Assembly: GCF_000420485.1 (NCBI RefSeq)
Contig: NZ_ATVA01000017.1
Span: forward strand, 124,001-188,000
Direction: 5' to 3'
Length of the DNA: 64,000 bases
Origin: Paucidesulfovibrio longus DSM 6739
GTDB taxonomy: Bacteria > Desulfobacterota > Desulfovibrionia > Desulfovibrionales > Desulfovibrionaceae
Shown here: piece by piece, positions 1 to 10,015 of the stretch
Layout of the letters: every line of letters begins with the position of its first letter
Position numbering within the stretch: the first letter of the stretch is position 1
Program-made: the position numbers and the translations under genes
Notes under the pieces: generated by a model
What the model was told of the DNA's origin: nothing
Seen by the model: only the letters and a program-made list of their open reading frames with translations
The model's database searches: none

Positions 1-1663
1 CCACCGCCGCGTTCAGCGCCAGCAGGTTGGTCTGGAAGGCGATTTCGTCGATGACCTTGATGATCTTGCCGATGGCCTGGCTCGACTCGCTGATGGCGCT
101 CATGGCCTCGGTGAGCCGCTCCATGTGCTCCTCTCCCTGGCCCGCCGCGCTCTTGGCCTGGCCCGTGAGCCGACTGGCCTGGGAGGCGTTCTCGGCGTTG
201 GCCTTGGTCTGCGAGCTGATCTCGGTCAGGGAACTGGTGATTTCCTCCAGGGAGGAAGCCTGCTCCGTGGCGCCCTGGGACATGGCCTGGCTCGAATCCG
301 AAACCTCTCCCGAACCGGCGGCCACCTGGGAGGCCGCGTCCTGGATGCTGCGCATGGCCTCGTTCAGGGACACGACCATGCTCTTCAGAGCCTTGCCGAG
401 CACGTCCTTTTCCGAGGCGACCTCGATGCGCACGGTCAGGTCCCCCGCCGCCACCCGTTCGGCCGCGCCGGTCTTGGCCCGGAAGTAGTCCACCAACGCA
501 GCGAAGGATCGCCCGGCCTCGCCCAGCTCGTCCTTGCGCTTCAGCAGCCTGCCGCGCTCGGCGCGGTCCAGCTCGGCCATCTCCACGTCGCCGCGCGCGG
601 TCAGTTCCGCGCTGCGCGAGATGAAGCGGATGGGCTTGGCGATGAGCCCGGCCAGCCACCAGACCAGCGCCGTGGCGACCGCCAGCAGGCCCAGGCCCAC
701 CCAGATCATCTTCCAGGCCATGCTCCAGGCCTTGGTCCGCACCGAGGCGTCGTCCGCCAGCAGGTTCACGGACCAGGGACGTCCCGTTGCGCCGATGTGC
801 ACGGGCACGAAGACCTCGAACTGCGAGCCCTGGTATTCGCTGATGACCTCCCCGGCCTGAAGCCGGGGAAGATCCTCGGCGATGTCGGGATGCAGCGCCT
901 CCGCGCTTTTGCCCGTCAGCTCCGGTCGTCCCGTGACCCCGGCGAAGGTGCCGTTGTAGGAGATGATCGCGAGCAGCCCGGTATGGTCGAACACTTTGGC
1001 GTTCTGGGCCATCTCGTGCATCTGGTCCAGGGTCACGTCCACGCCCACGATGCCCTGGAAAACGCCGCCCACCATGATCGGGGCGGTTATGGAAACCAGG
1101 AGGACGTCCTTGCCCTGGGCCTTGAACGGGATCGGGTCCACCACCACGGGCTTGCCCGTGCGCTTCGGAATCAGGTAGTAGCCGCCCTCCGTCTCGTCGT
1201 CGTAGCCGTAGAGAGGCTCTCCGGCCACGCTGCCGCCCATGCGGTTCCAATAGGCCATGAACCGGCCCGTCTGGTCATGGTATTCGGCGTTGCGGTAGAG
1301 GGCGTCCGCGCCGTCGAAGGCGTCGGGTTCCCAGAGCGTGTACACGCCCTGGAATTGGGGGTTGCGCTCCAGCTCGCTCTTGAGCATGGCGGAAACCTCC
1401 GCCCGGCTCACGCCGAGGTTGCCCTGCTTGATCGCGGCCAGGGCGTTGGCCAGCGTCTTGGCCGCGCCCAGAGGCTCCTGAAGCATGGACTCCACGCGGC
1501 TGGAATAGTTCTCCGCAAGGTTCATGGCCTGCTCGCGCGCTCCGTCCACCTGCCTCTCGAACATGCTCACGGAGGCGAACGTGGTCAGCACGATGCACAC
1601 GCCGAAAAGCGCGGCGCTGGTCCAGAGCGCGATTTTGAACTGAATTCCGCTTGTCAGCCGCAT
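1..1663 (-). CDS. Methyl-accepting chemotaxis protein, double-Cache type (C-terminus outside window)
   Basis: Transmembrane chemoreceptor that passes ligand binding to CheA/CheW. Reading from the ATG at 1663, there is an N-terminal membrane segment, a periplasmic region of about 230 residues resembling dCache_1 (tracts such as GVYTLWEPDAFDG and GGYYLIPKR), a second membrane segment, a HAMP domain and the start of the MA signalling domain. The conserved tip [17 protein letters not shown] is just reached before the window ends, so the C-terminus is missing. The start has a G-rich Shine-Dalgarno (GGGGGAC). It lies 56 bp downstream of the next MCP on the same strand, as the last visible gene of the che operon. 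The family call is secure; the ligand is unknown. Confidence 0.92.
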   Translation of the reverse strand, partial: MRLTSGIQFKIALWTSAALFGVCIVLTTFASVSMFERQVDGAREQAMNLAENYSSRVESMLQEPLGAAKTLANALAAIKQGNLGVSRAEVSAMLKSELERNPQFQGVYTLWEPDAFDGADALYRNAEYHDQTGRFMAYWNRMGGSVAGEPLYGYDDETEGGYYLIPKRTGKPVVVDPIPFKAQGKDVLLVSITAPIMVGGVFQGIVGVDVTLDQMHEMAQNAKVFDHTGLLAIISYNGTFAGVTGRPELTGKSAEALHPDIAEDLPRLQAGEVISEYQGSQFEVFVPVHIGATGRPWSVNLLADDASVRTKAWSMAWKMIWVGLGLLAVATALVWWLAGLIAKPIRFISRSAELTARGDVEMAELDRAERGRLLKRKDELGEAGRSFAALVDYFRAKTGAAERVAAGDLTVRIEVASEKDVLGKALKSMVVSLNEAMRSIQDAASQVAAGSGEVSDSSQAMSQGATEQASSLEEITSSLTEISSQTKANAENASQASRLTGQAKSAAGQGEEHMERLTEAMSAISESSQAIGKIIKVIDEIAFQTNLLALNAAV

Positions 1664-1719
1664 GGAGTCCCCCCATTGCTTCGAGGCGTCACGACCCAGG
1701 ATCGCCTCCGCATTCTACA

Positions 1720-3879
1720 TTAATATCTTCCGAATTCCTCTCCATCCAGGGAGATGATTTCCTCCGGCCGCACTGTTTGCGCGCCCTCCAGGCCTCTCTG
1801 CGACCGCTGCGGCGCATCGGCGCGCTCGGACCGGCCTCCCTCGCCCTGGGGCAGCGCTTCGGGACGTCGGCTTCCGGCCTTCAGCGGCCGGGACGGCCGC
1901 GGCCCGCCGAGGGAAAATCCTTCCAAGACCCGGCGCAGGGTCGCGGCCTGGGCCGAGAGCTGCGAGGCCGCGGCGGCAGTCTGCTCCGCGCTGGCCGTGT
2001 TCTGCTGCGTGACCTGCTCGACCTGCCCCAGGCCCATGTTCACCTGGGACACGCCCTCGGCCTGCTCGCTCGAAGCGGCCGCGATCTCGGCCACGAGGTC
2101 CGCGGCGCTGCTCACGTCGCCCACGATGCGCTCCAGGGCCTCGGCGGTCTGCCGGGCGATGTCGCCTCCCGCGCGGACCCGCGCGGTCGAGCCTTCGATC
2201 AGCTCCGCGGTTTCCCGCGCGGCCTTGGCGCTGCGTCCGGCCAGGTTGCGGACCTCGTCCGCGACCACGGCGAAGCCCTTGCCGTGACTGCCCGCCCGCG
2301 CCGCCTCCACTGCCGCGTTCAGGGCCAGCAGGTTGGTCTGGAAGGCGATCTCGTCAATGACCTTGATGATCCTGCCGATGGCCTGGCTGGATTCGCCGAT
2401 ATCGGTCATGGCCTCGACCATGCGGCCCATGTGCTCGGCTCCCTCCTGGGCGCGCTTGCGCGCCTTGGACGCGAGCTGGTTGGCCTGGCCCGCGTTTTCC
2501 GCGTTGCTCTTGGTCTGCGAGCCGATCTCGGCCATGGAGCTGGTGATTTCCTCCAGGGACGATGCCTGCTCCGTGGCCCCCTGGGACAGGGACTGGCTCG
2601 AATCCGAGACCTGTTCCGATCCGGACGCGATTTGCAGGCTGACCTCGCGCACCTCTCCCAAGACGCCCCGCAGGCTCGCGGTCATGCGTTCCAGGGCCTG
2701 GCCGAGCTGGTCGCGCCCGGACGCGGGCACGATCTCGCGGGTCAGGTCGCCCCCGGCAACGGCCTCGGCCAATGCGGCCTTGGCGCGCTGGGCCGTGATG
2801 GTCCGGTCGAGCATGCGCACCAGATCGCCGATCTGGTCCCCCCGCGAAAGCATCCGCTCCGGCATTTCCGCTTCGAGGTCGCCCTCGCTCACGGAACGCA
2901 GGCCCTCCAGGGCCGCGCGGATGCCCAGGGTCACGCCGCGCACGATCAGCGCCGCGACCACGGTTCCCAACACCGCCGCGAGCACGAATCCGCCGACGAT
3001 CAGCCAGACGGCCAGGGATTGCGTGCGCCGGGTGGCCTCCGTCTTGACCGCGACCACCTTTTCCAGGGCCGCGGCCGCGGACGCCGCCTCCTGGTTCATG
3101 GACGCGTCGATCTCGTGCAGCTTCTGCATGATCGCGACCATGCCGAGAAAGTTCTCCTCGTACTTGGCGGTTTCCACCTTCGACCCCGCAGCCAGGGCCG
3201 CCAGTTCGGGCTCGCCGAGACGTTGCTCCAGCTCGGCGCTGCGCTGCACCGCCGTCTTCACGAGCTTGGCGACCCGGTCCAGGTACTCCTGCTGCTCGCG
3301 GATGATGTAGTTCTTCTCGTGCCGCCTGGCCTGAAGATGGTCCACGAGCACGTCCGAAGCCATGCGCGCCATGCGCGCCAGTCCGGGTCCGGCCGGACCG
3401 CCGGCCGCGGCCAGGGCCCGCTCGTCCAGGGCGTCGCGCAGCTCGCCCGCGTGCTTGGACATGGCCCGCGCGGAAAGGACCATCTGCCAGTCCACCTCGG
3501 CGCGGTGCTTGTCCTCGGCCACGTATTCGTCAAAGAGCCTGCCGTAGCCGGCCACATGTTCCAGGGCCGCGTCGATGAGCCGGATCTCGGCCGGGTCGGC
3601 CCCGGCCTTCATGGCCGAAAGCCCCTTTGCGACCTGCTCCAGCACCTCGTGGCACTTGGCCACGTAGCTTTCATCGGCCGAAGTCATGTAGGTCCGCGCA
3701 TTCACGCGGGCCGTGCCGATCAGCCTCGAAAGATCCGAAGCGTCCGTCGCTGTCTGGACCGCGCCCTCGATGCGGGCCATGCCCACGAAACCCGTGGCGC
3801 CCACGATGAACACAAAGAGCAGCAGAGCGGCGAACCCCGCTCCGATCTTCCATTCCAACCCGAGCTTCCTGAACAACAT
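1720..3879 (-). CDS. Methyl-accepting chemotaxis protein (719 aa)
   Basis: Chemoreceptor with an N-terminal membrane helix (about residues 14-34), a largely helical periplasmic region of about 250 residues, a second membrane helix (about 290-315), a HAMP domain plus a second HAMP-like linker, and a full MA domain with the tip [20 protein letters not shown]. The helical sensor suggests an HBM/4-helix-bundle type rather than the Cache sensor of its neighbour. It ends EEFGRY and shows no obvious CheR-tethering pentapeptide. It is directly downstream of cheW (45 bp) and probably in the same operon. The HAMP/MA part closely repeats the adjacent MCP, suggesting a tandem duplication with sensor exchange. 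Confidence 0.93.
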   Translation of the reverse strand: MLFRKLGLEWKIGAGFAALLLFVFIVGATGFVGMARIEGAVQTATDASDLSRLIGTARVNARTYMTSADESYVAKCHEVLEQVAKGLSAMKAGADPAEIRLIDAALEHVAGYGRLFDEYVAEDKHRAEVDWQMVLSARAMSKHAGELRDALDERALAAAGGPAGPGLARMARMASDVLVDHLQARRHEKNYIIREQQEYLDRVAKLVKTAVQRSAELEQRLGEPELAALAAGSKVETAKYEENFLGMVAIMQKLHEIDASMNQEAASAAAALEKVVAVKTEATRRTQSLAVWLIVGGFVLAAVLGTVVAALIVRGVTLGIRAALEGLRSVSEGDLEAEMPERMLSRGDQIGDLVRMLDRTITAQRAKAALAEAVAGGDLTREIVPASGRDQLGQALERMTASLRGVLGEVREVSLQIASGSEQVSDSSQSLSQGATEQASSLEEITSSMAEIGSQTKSNAENAGQANQLASKARKRAQEGAEHMGRMVEAMTDIGESSQAIGRIIKVIDEIAFQTNLLALNAAVEAARAGSHGKGFAVVADEVRNLAGRSAKAARETAELIEGSTARVRAGGDIARQTAEALERIVGDVSSAADLVAEIAAASSEQAEGVSQVNMGLGQVEQVTQQNTASAEQTAAAASQLSAQAATLRRVLEGFSLGGPRPSRPLKAGSRRPEALPQGEGGRSERADAPQRSQRGLEGAQTVRPEEIISLDGEEFGRY

Positions 3880-3923
3880 TGCAGCCTCCGTGCAATTTGT
3901 GGCCGCGTCGCGGCCGTTGTCGT

Positions 3924-4421
3924 TCAGGCCAGGGCTTCAAGCTCCTCCTCCCCGAGAAGCATGGGAACGTTCAACAGAATCTTCACGTCGTCATCGATCT
4001 TGCCCAGGCCCTGGATGTAGCGGCTGCCCTTGCCGACACCCGAAGACGGGGGCGGGGAAATCTGATCCTTGGGGATATCGGCGACCTCGTTGACCATGTC
4101 CACCACCAGGCCGATGGTCTGTTCGCCGATGCGCACGACGACCACGCAGGTGCGGTCGTCGTAGTCGCGCGGAGGCATGCGAAAGCGGGTGCGCACGTCC
4201 ATGACCGGGATGACCTGCCCCCGCAGGTTGATGACCCCGCGCACGAATTCCGGCATGTCCGGCACCGAAGTGATCTTCTGGATGCCGACGATCTCGGTGA
4301 CGTAGGCGATTTCCACGCCGTATTGCTCGTCGCCGAGATGAAACGTCAGATACTTGTCCTTCTGCGCGTCCTCGTCCTCGTCGAGCAGCAGCTGCGCGTT
4401 CAACATGTCCTCGTTGCCCAT
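3924..4421 (-). CDS. cheW: Chemotaxis coupling protein CheW
   Basis: Adaptor linking chemoreceptors to CheA in the cytoplasmic signalling array. The 165-residue protein is a single CheW domain, with the family tracts [20 protein letters not shown] and [16 protein letters not shown]. An acidic N-terminal extension of about 20 residues precedes the domain, slightly longer than usual. It is co-directional with cheA upstream (39 bp) and the MCP downstream (44 bp). Confidence 0.95.
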   Translation of the reverse strand: MGNEDMLNAQLLLDEDEDAQKDKYLTFHLGDEQYGVEIAYVTEIVGIQKITSVPDMPEFVRGVINLRGQVIPVMDVRTRFRMPPRDYDDRTCVVVVRIGEQTIGLVVDMVNEVADIPKDQISPPPSSGVGKGSRYIQGLGKIDDDVKILLNVPMLLGEEELEALA

Positions 4422-4460
4422 CTTTTCCCCCAGAGGCGCGCGTCACGCCCGTTTCGCTGT

Positions 4461-7055
4461 TCAGCCTTCGTTCGCCGCCGCCTCCTTGGCGCCCTTGCTC
4501 TCGGCCATGGCGATCAGCGAGCCCACGTCCAGGATCAGGCTGACCTCGCCGTTGCCGAGGATGGTGCAGCCCGAAAGGCCGCGCGCGTTGCCGAGGTAGC
4601 TCGGCAGCCCCTTGATAACGGTCTGGTGCTGGCCCAGGATCTCGTCGCAGAAGATGCAGACGTTCTTGTTTCCCGAATCCACGATGACCAGGATGCCCTT
4701 GTCCAGCTCCACCACGTCCGGCTCGGCGTTGTAGAGCTCGTGCAGCCGGACCACGGGAATCATGTCGTCCCGGACCTTGACCACTTCCTGGCCGTCCATG
4801 GTCACGGTGACCTGGTGCATGTCCGGGCGGAAGGATTCGCGGATGGAAAGCAGCGGCAGCGTGTACTGGGCCGAGCCCACGCGGATGAGCATGCCCTCGA
4901 TGATGGCCAGGGTCAGCGGGATGCGCAGCAGCACCGTGGCGCCCTGCCCCTGGTTGCTCTGCACGTCCACGCGGCCCTTGAGCTTTTCCAGGTTGCGACG
5001 GACCACGTCCATGCCCACGCCCCGGCCGGAAACGTCCGTGATCTTCTCGGCGGTGGAAAAGCCCGGCTCGAAGATCATCTTGAAGACTTCGCTGTCCGGG
5101 AGGTTGCTTCCGTCGCCCTGGATCATGCCGTTGCCGATGGCCTTTTTGAGGATGCGCTCGCGGGAGAGCCCGCGGCCGTCGTCGCGCACCGCGATGAGCA
5201 CCTCGCCCGCCTCGTGGCGCGCCTCGATGGTGACCACGCCCGTATCGGACTTGCCCGCGGCAAGCCGCTCTTCCGGCGGCTCCAGCCCGTGGTCCACCGA
5301 GTTGCGGATGATGTGCACCAGCGGGTCCGCGATCTGCTCGATGACGGTCTTGTCGACCTCGGTCTCCTCGCCGAGCAGCTCCAGCCGGACCTTCTTGCCC
5401 GCCTTGGTGGAAAGGTCGTGCACCAGACGGATCATCTTCCGGAAAGTGCGGGAGAGCGGGATCATGCGCACCTGCATGGCCACGTCCTGGAGATCCGCGA
5501 TGATGCGGCGCAGGTTGTGCGCCGCGCGCTCGAAGCCTTCCAGGTTCAGCCCCTGGAGGTCCGGGTGGCGGGTGGTCATGCTTTCGGCGATGACCAGCTC
5601 GCCCACGAGGTTGATGAGCACGTCCAGCTTTTCCAGGTCCACGCGGATGTCGCGGCGCTCGATCTTGCTGGCCGCGGGCGCGCTCTTCGGGGCGGAGCGG
5701 GCCGCCTTGGGCTCGCGGGGCGCGCCGGCTGGGGCCTTGGCCGCGCCGCCGCCGGGCAGCAGGCCCGCCAGCTCGCCCACCAGCTCGTCCACCGGTCCCA
5801 TGGTCAGCTTGCCCTCGGCGGCGATCTCCGAAAGCCCGGCCCGGAGCGTGTCCAGGCCCTTCATCAGCGTGGCCCGGTCCGACTCCCGCCGGGGCGTGGT
5901 CCCGGTCTTGAAGAAGTCGAGCACCGTCTCCATGGTGTGGCTGACGCGCTCCAGGGGCTTGAAGCCGAGCAGGCCGCAATTGCCCTTGAAGCTGTGGATC
6001 ATGCGGAAGGCCTCGTTGAGGGACTCCTCGGCCCCTTCGGGCTCGTCGAAAATCTGCATCAGGGCCTGTTCGGCCGCGTCCAGCGACTCCTCGGCCTCGG
6101 TGGTGAACTGTTCGATCATCTCCTCGGTCACGGGCAGTTGCAGCTCGTCCATGATGCTTTGAGGATAATCCGACTGGGCGAAGCTTTCCTGCGGCGCGGG
6201 CGTCTCGGCCTCCGGCTGCGGAGCCGGAGCCGGGGCGGCCGCCGGGGGTTCCGGAGCCTTGGCGGCCTTGGCCCCCTGCTGCTGCGCCTCGGCCACGAGC
6301 TGCTCGCGGTCCACCACGGTCACGCGGTCCTGGGGCAGGCCCACGGCGAACTCGATGATGTCCGGCCCGATGATGGAGGAGTAGAGCAGCTCGTACCAGA
6401 GCGGCCCTTCGGGCAGGCCCTGCTTGAGGTCGGTGTCGTCCGCCTCCAGCCGCGCGTCGAGAATCTCTCCCGTGCTGGAAAGGCGCTTGATCAGCGCCAG
6501 CGGGCCTTCGCCCTTCTCGCTGGAAACCTCGGCCAGATCGTACTTGAGAACGTAGATGAACTCGTGGTTCTTGGGGATGTTGCGCAGGGTCAGCGGCGTG
6601 ACCTCGAATCCGGTCTTCTGCCCGCCCTGGTCGGTGACGGCGACGTCCTCCTGGTCCTTCTGGCCGGGCACGTGCCCCTCCAGCAGGTCGCTCAGGAGCT
6701 TGTGCTCCTTGGAGATGTCCATCTCGTTGCTCACGTCGACGTTGGCCAGCAGCTCGCTGAGCTTGTCCACGCCCGCGAGCAGGCCCTCGATGATGGCGTC
6801 CGTGACCGGAACCACGCCGGAGCGCAGCGAGGAAAGCAGGGTTTCCATGATGTGGGCCAGTTCGCTGATGCTCGTGAACTGGAGGAAGCCCGCACCGCCC
6901 TTGATGGAGTGGGCGGCCCGGAAGATCTTGTCGATCATGGCCGGGTCGGGGTTTTCCTTCTGGTTGCCGAGCTGCAGGAAGTCGTCCTCGATGTTTTCAA
7001 GGTGCTCCTGGGCCTCGACCACGAATTCTTCGACGATGGAAGGATCATTCCCCAT
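4461..7055 (-). CDS. cheA: Chemotaxis histidine kinase CheA with two Hpt domains
   Basis: Histidine autokinase of a chemosensory array. Domains in order: Hpt1 (about 1-105, phosphoacceptor H49 in AAHSIKGG), a P2-like region (about 148-255), an Ala/Pro-rich linker, a second Hpt (about 302-410, H354 in MIHSFKGN), P3 dimerisation (from about 470), HATPase (RNSVDHG N-box near 585, then DDGRGLS) and a C-terminal CheW-like domain. At 864 residues it is longer than a standard CheA because of the extra Hpt, and both Hpt histidines are intact. The ATG has the G-rich SD GAGGGG and overlaps the end of the upstream RsbW/STAS gene by 11 nt, indicating coupling. No CheY, CheR or CheB gene lies beside it in the window. 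Confidence 0.95.
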   Translation of the reverse strand: MGNDPSIVEEFVVEAQEHLENIEDDFLQLGNQKENPDPAMIDKIFRAAHSIKGGAGFLQFTSISELAHIMETLLSSLRSGVVPVTDAIIEGLLAGVDKLSELLANVDVSNEMDISKEHKLLSDLLEGHVPGQKDQEDVAVTDQGGQKTGFEVTPLTLRNIPKNHEFIYVLKYDLAEVSSEKGEGPLALIKRLSSTGEILDARLEADDTDLKQGLPEGPLWYELLYSSIIGPDIIEFAVGLPQDRVTVVDREQLVAEAQQQGAKAAKAPEPPAAAPAPAPQPEAETPAPQESFAQSDYPQSIMDELQLPVTEEMIEQFTTEAEESLDAAEQALMQIFDEPEGAEESLNEAFRMIHSFKGNCGLLGFKPLERVSHTMETVLDFFKTGTTPRRESDRATLMKGLDTLRAGLSEIAAEGKLTMGPVDELVGELAGLLPGGGAAKAPAGAPREPKAARSAPKSAPAASKIERRDIRVDLEKLDVLINLVGELVIAESMTTRHPDLQGLNLEGFERAAHNLRRIIADLQDVAMQVRMIPLSRTFRKMIRLVHDLSTKAGKKVRLELLGEETEVDKTVIEQIADPLVHIIRNSVDHGLEPPEERLAAGKSDTGVVTIEARHEAGEVLIAVRDDGRGLSRERILKKAIGNGMIQGDGSNLPDSEVFKMIFEPGFSTAEKITDVSGRGVGMDVVRRNLEKLKGRVDVQSNQGQGATVLLRIPLTLAIIEGMLIRVGSAQYTLPLLSIRESFRPDMHQVTVTMDGQEVVKVRDDMIPVVRLHELYNAEPDVVELDKGILVIVDSGNKNVCIFCDEILGQHQTVIKGLPSYLGNARGLSGCTILGNGEVSLILDVGSLIAMAESKGAKEAAANEG

Positions 7056-7803
7056 GCTGCTGCCCCTCTTCGATGACGCTGTAGATTCGGCTCAACCGCG
7101 TCAGATGAAACATTTCCCGGATGTCCCCGTTGGCGTTGACCACCTCGAGCAGGCCCTCGTCCCCGCTCTTGGCGACCATGTTGGCGAAGATGACGAAAAT
7201 GGACAGGGCCACGGAGTCGATGTCCGTGACGTTGGTCAGGTCGAACCGGAAGCGGGTCAACCCCTGCTCCAGCAGCCCCACCAGCAGGGAGCGAAACGGC
7301 TCCGCCACCGAGGAGGAAAGATCCCCCGATGGGATGATCCGCCGGATTCCGTCCTCGTCCACGGTCTCGAACAGCGTGTCCCGCTTCACGGTCACATAGG
7401 CCGTGGCGCGGGTGCCCCCTTTGTCGAAGACCAGTTCGTCCGCGTAGGCGTTGACCATGGGCAGGCCTCGGTTGCGCTCCTGGTTCGGATCCTCGGAGAG
7501 CCGCAGGTCCAGGGATTCGTACTCGAAGCCGGCTCCCTGATCCTCGACCACGACCTTGAAGCGCATGGGCCCCGCGCTCTCGATGCGGACGCCGACCTTG
7601 CGTTCCTGCTCGCTCCGGTTGCCGTGCTCGATGGCGTTGTTCACGAGCTCGCGAAGAATCAGCCCCAGACCGGGCGCGCGCTCCACGCCGCACTCCTTGG
7701 CAAAGCCCCGGACATCTTCCACGAGCTGGTCCACCAGCCGCAGGTCCGACGGCAATTCGAGGCTGATCCCGTTTTCATCACGATCAATAATCATTCCTGT
7801 CAC
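7045..7803 (-). CDS. RsbW-like ATPase / STAS fusion protein
   Basis: 252-residue regulator fusing an anti-sigma-factor-type HATPase to an anti-sigma-antagonist (STAS) domain. The N-terminal half has the HATPase N-box ELVNNAIEHGN (about 52-62) and EDQGAGF. The C-terminal half (about 140-252) is a STAS fold with TDIDSVALSIF, which keeps the serine that is phosphorylated in SpoIIAA/RsbV proteins. Kinase and antagonist are usually separate proteins, so the fusion could be an intramolecular switch. It is the first gene of the che operon and overlaps cheA by 11 nt, so it probably modulates the CheA array or links it to a PP2C/sigma partner pathway. A second ATG three codons in is an alternative start. 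Confidence 0.85.
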   Translation of the reverse strand: MTGMIIDRDENGISLELPSDLRLVDQLVEDVRGFAKECGVERAPGLGLILRELVNNAIEHGNRSEQERKVGVRIESAGPMRFKVVVEDQGAGFEYESLDLRLSEDPNQERNRGLPMVNAYADELVFDKGGTRATAYVTVKRDTLFETVDEDGIRRIIPSGDLSSSVAEPFRSLLVGLLEQGLTRFRFDLTNVTDIDSVALSIFVIFANMVAKSGDEGLLEVVNANGDIREMFHLTRLSRIYSVIEEGQQHGE

Positions 7804-7981
7804 CCCTCTGCCCGGCCCGCAGCGGGCCTATCTCCATTCCTTCGTCAATGTTCCGTCGCCCTGGTCCCGAAAGCCGCCTTCGCGGCGAGTCCGGCCCCGG
7901 AGGCAACGCAAGAACGGTGCCGTTTTCGTGTCGTTTTCGCAAGCTTTCCCGCAAATATCCCCAAAAGGAAAGAGAGTACTG

Positions 7982-8009
7982 TTCATAATGAGAATACGAG
8001 CTTTTCCAA
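7982..8009 (-). promoter_or_regulatory. Possible sigma70 promoter of the che operon
   Basis: On the minus strand TTGGAA (8004-8009) and TATGAA (7982-7987) are separated by 16 bp, about 180 bp ahead of the first che gene. This lies in an AT-rich patch of the 297-bp gap 7804-8100. The rest of the gap shows no gene or clear hairpin. Confidence 0.3.
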
Positions 8010-8100
8010 AAAAAGGAAACCTGATTATTGGTCCGGCCCGAACGAAGATCGCGCCGCCGCGCGAAAATCGCGCTGCGCGACCCCCTGCGCGGTCGCGGGT

Positions 8101-9810
8101 TCACGCAATGCCGTGCGCGCGCAGCCGATTGTAGAGGCTGCCCCGGCTGATGCCAAGAAGGCGCGCCGCCTGGGATTTGTTCCAGTTCGTCCGTTCCAGC
8201 GCGTCCAGCAACTCGCGCCGCTCGTCCTCCCCGGCCCCCGTGGCCGGACGGGTCGGCGCACGCGGCGAAAGCAGATCCCTGGGCAGATGTTCCGCGCCGA
8301 TTTCGCCGCCCGGACAGAGAATGCAGGCGTGCTCCAGCGCGTGGCGCAGCTCCCGCACGTTGCCCGGCCAGGAATGGGCCTGGAGAACGCGCAGGGCCGC
8401 CGGGTCCGGGCCGGAAATGTCCTTGCCGAACGCTTGCGCGAATTCCAGCGCGAAATGTTCGGCCAATGCGGGAATGTCCTCGGCGCGCTCCCGCAGCGAC
8501 GGCATGCGCACCACCATGACCTTGAGCCGATAGTACAGATCTTCGCGGAACTCGCCCCTGGCCACCTTGGCGGGCAGGTCCGCGTTGGTGGCGGCGACCA
8601 CGCGCACGTCCGCCTCCAGGGTCCGGGAATCCCCGACCCGCTCGTATTCCCTGTTTTCCAGGAAGCGCAGCAGCTTCTGCTGGGTCCGCAGCGGGATGTC
8701 GCCGATCTCGTCCAGGAAGAGCGTTCCGCCCGCCGCCGCCTCGATGCGGCCGACCCTGTCGCGCACCGCCCCGGTGAACGCCCCGCGCACATGGCCGAAA
8801 AGTTCCGCGTCCAGAAGGGAGTCCGCCAGGGCCGCGCAGTTGACCTTGACCAACGGCCCCCCGGACCGCCCGCTGGCCGCGTGGATCGCGGCGGCGGCCA
8901 GCTCCTTGCCCGTGCCGGACTCGCCCGCGAGCAGCACCGAGGAATCCACTTCGCCGAGCTGCTCGATGCGTTCGTAGACCTGCTGCATGGCCGGGGCGAC
9001 GCCGATCATTCCCGCAGGCCCGCGCCGCTCGCGCAGGCGCTCCTCCAGGTTCGTGAGCCGGGTGATGTCCTGCGCGAAGATGGCCAGCCGCTCGGCGGAG
9101 CCTTCCTCGCCCAGGACCGGATAATAGCTGTTCAGGTAGACCCGCCCCAGGCGCTCGTCCCGGAAGCGGACCGGTCGCCCCAGGGCGAAGGCTTCCTCGG
9201 CCTTGTCCTTGCGGCGCGCCAGCACGTCGGACGCGAGGCCCATGTCTTCCGCCCGCAGGCCCGGCATCTCGTCGAGCGGCAGGCCGATCCGCTCCGCAGC
9301 CACCCGGTTGGCGTAGATGACGATCCCCTCCCGCGTCATGAGCAGGGCGGATTCCGTGGTGGCGTTGAGCAGGGCGCGGATGTTCTCCTCGCGCGTGCGC
9401 AGCTCGCGGCGCAGGCAGGCCTCGCTGCGCAGCAGGGCGCCGTGCTCCAGCGCGCGGGCCGCGACCCGCAGCAGGGTCTCGCGCTCCACGGGCTTGGTCA
9501 CGTAGTCGAACGCGCCGTGGCGCAGCGCGGCCGCGGCCGTGTCCACGGAAGGTTCGCCCGTGACCATGACCACGGGCAGAAGCGGACGAATCTCCTTGGC
9601 GCGCTCGAGCAGCTCGATGCCGGACGGGCCGCGAAGCAGGATGTCCGCGAGCACGAGGTCGAATCCGCCCTCGCCCGCTTCCTCCAGCGCGAGCAGCGCG
9701 CTCTCGCAGCCGTCCGCCTCGTGGGTTTCCAGGCCCTCCATGCGCAGCAGAAAGCCGAAAGACGAGCGGATGCCGGGTTCGTCGTCCACAATGAGCACGC
9801 GGCCCTTCAC
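8101..9810 (-). CDS. Sigma54-dependent response regulator (REC-PAS-AAA-HTH)
   Basis: NtrC-family activator of sigma54 promoters. From the GTG at 9810 (SD GGAGG 6 nt upstream) the 569-residue protein has a receiver domain (phosphoacceptor D56 in LVLADILL), a PAS domain (about 135-250), an AAA+ domain with Walker A GESGTGKE (296-303), GAFTGA sigma54 loop (343-348) and Walker B LFLDE (364-368), and a C-terminal Fis-type HTH (KSQAARLLGISRGSLYNRL). The frame stays open far upstream, but only this start has an SD and begins at the receiver domain. No partner kinase is adjacent, so it is an orphan regulator. A role in regulating the che operon just downstream is possible but not shown by a visible -24/-12 promoter. 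Confidence 0.93.
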   Translation of the reverse strand: MKGRVLIVDDEPGIRSSFGFLLRMEGLETHEADGCESALLALEEAGEGGFDLVLADILLRGPSGIELLERAKEIRPLLPVVMVTGEPSVDTAAAALRHGAFDYVTKPVERETLLRVAARALEHGALLRSEACLRRELRTREENIRALLNATTESALLMTREGIVIYANRVAAERIGLPLDEMPGLRAEDMGLASDVLARRKDKAEEAFALGRPVRFRDERLGRVYLNSYYPVLGEEGSAERLAIFAQDITRLTNLEERLRERRGPAGMIGVAPAMQQVYERIEQLGEVDSSVLLAGESGTGKELAAAAIHAASGRSGGPLVKVNCAALADSLLDAELFGHVRGAFTGAVRDRVGRIEAAAGGTLFLDEIGDIPLRTQQKLLRFLENREYERVGDSRTLEADVRVVAATNADLPAKVARGEFREDLYYRLKVMVVRMPSLRERAEDIPALAEHFALEFAQAFGKDISGPDPAALRVLQAHSWPGNVRELRHALEHACILCPGGEIGAEHLPRDLLSPRAPTRPATGAGEDERRELLDALERTNWNKSQAARLLGISRGSLYNRLRAHGIA

Positions 9811-10015
9811 GCCGGGCCTCCGCGCCTGGGGACGCGCCCGTCCGGACGCGATATCATTCCGACCATGAACAACCTCCTGCCCGTTGCCTCCGCACCGTAT
9901 CGCAATCGCCCGGCGAGCGGAAGCGCCCCGGCGCGACGAGTGCGATTGCATGCCCGGACGCCATCGGGTACTGCTTTGGCCTTGAGCCGAACCAAAACAA
10001 GGACGCAGCACCGAC

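Noticed and set aside
3879-7076. Very long open frame on the plus strand opposite cheA and cheW
   Set aside because: It is an antisense shadow of cheA/cheW in high-GC DNA: low-complexity His/Leu/Asp-rich product, no domains, no SD.
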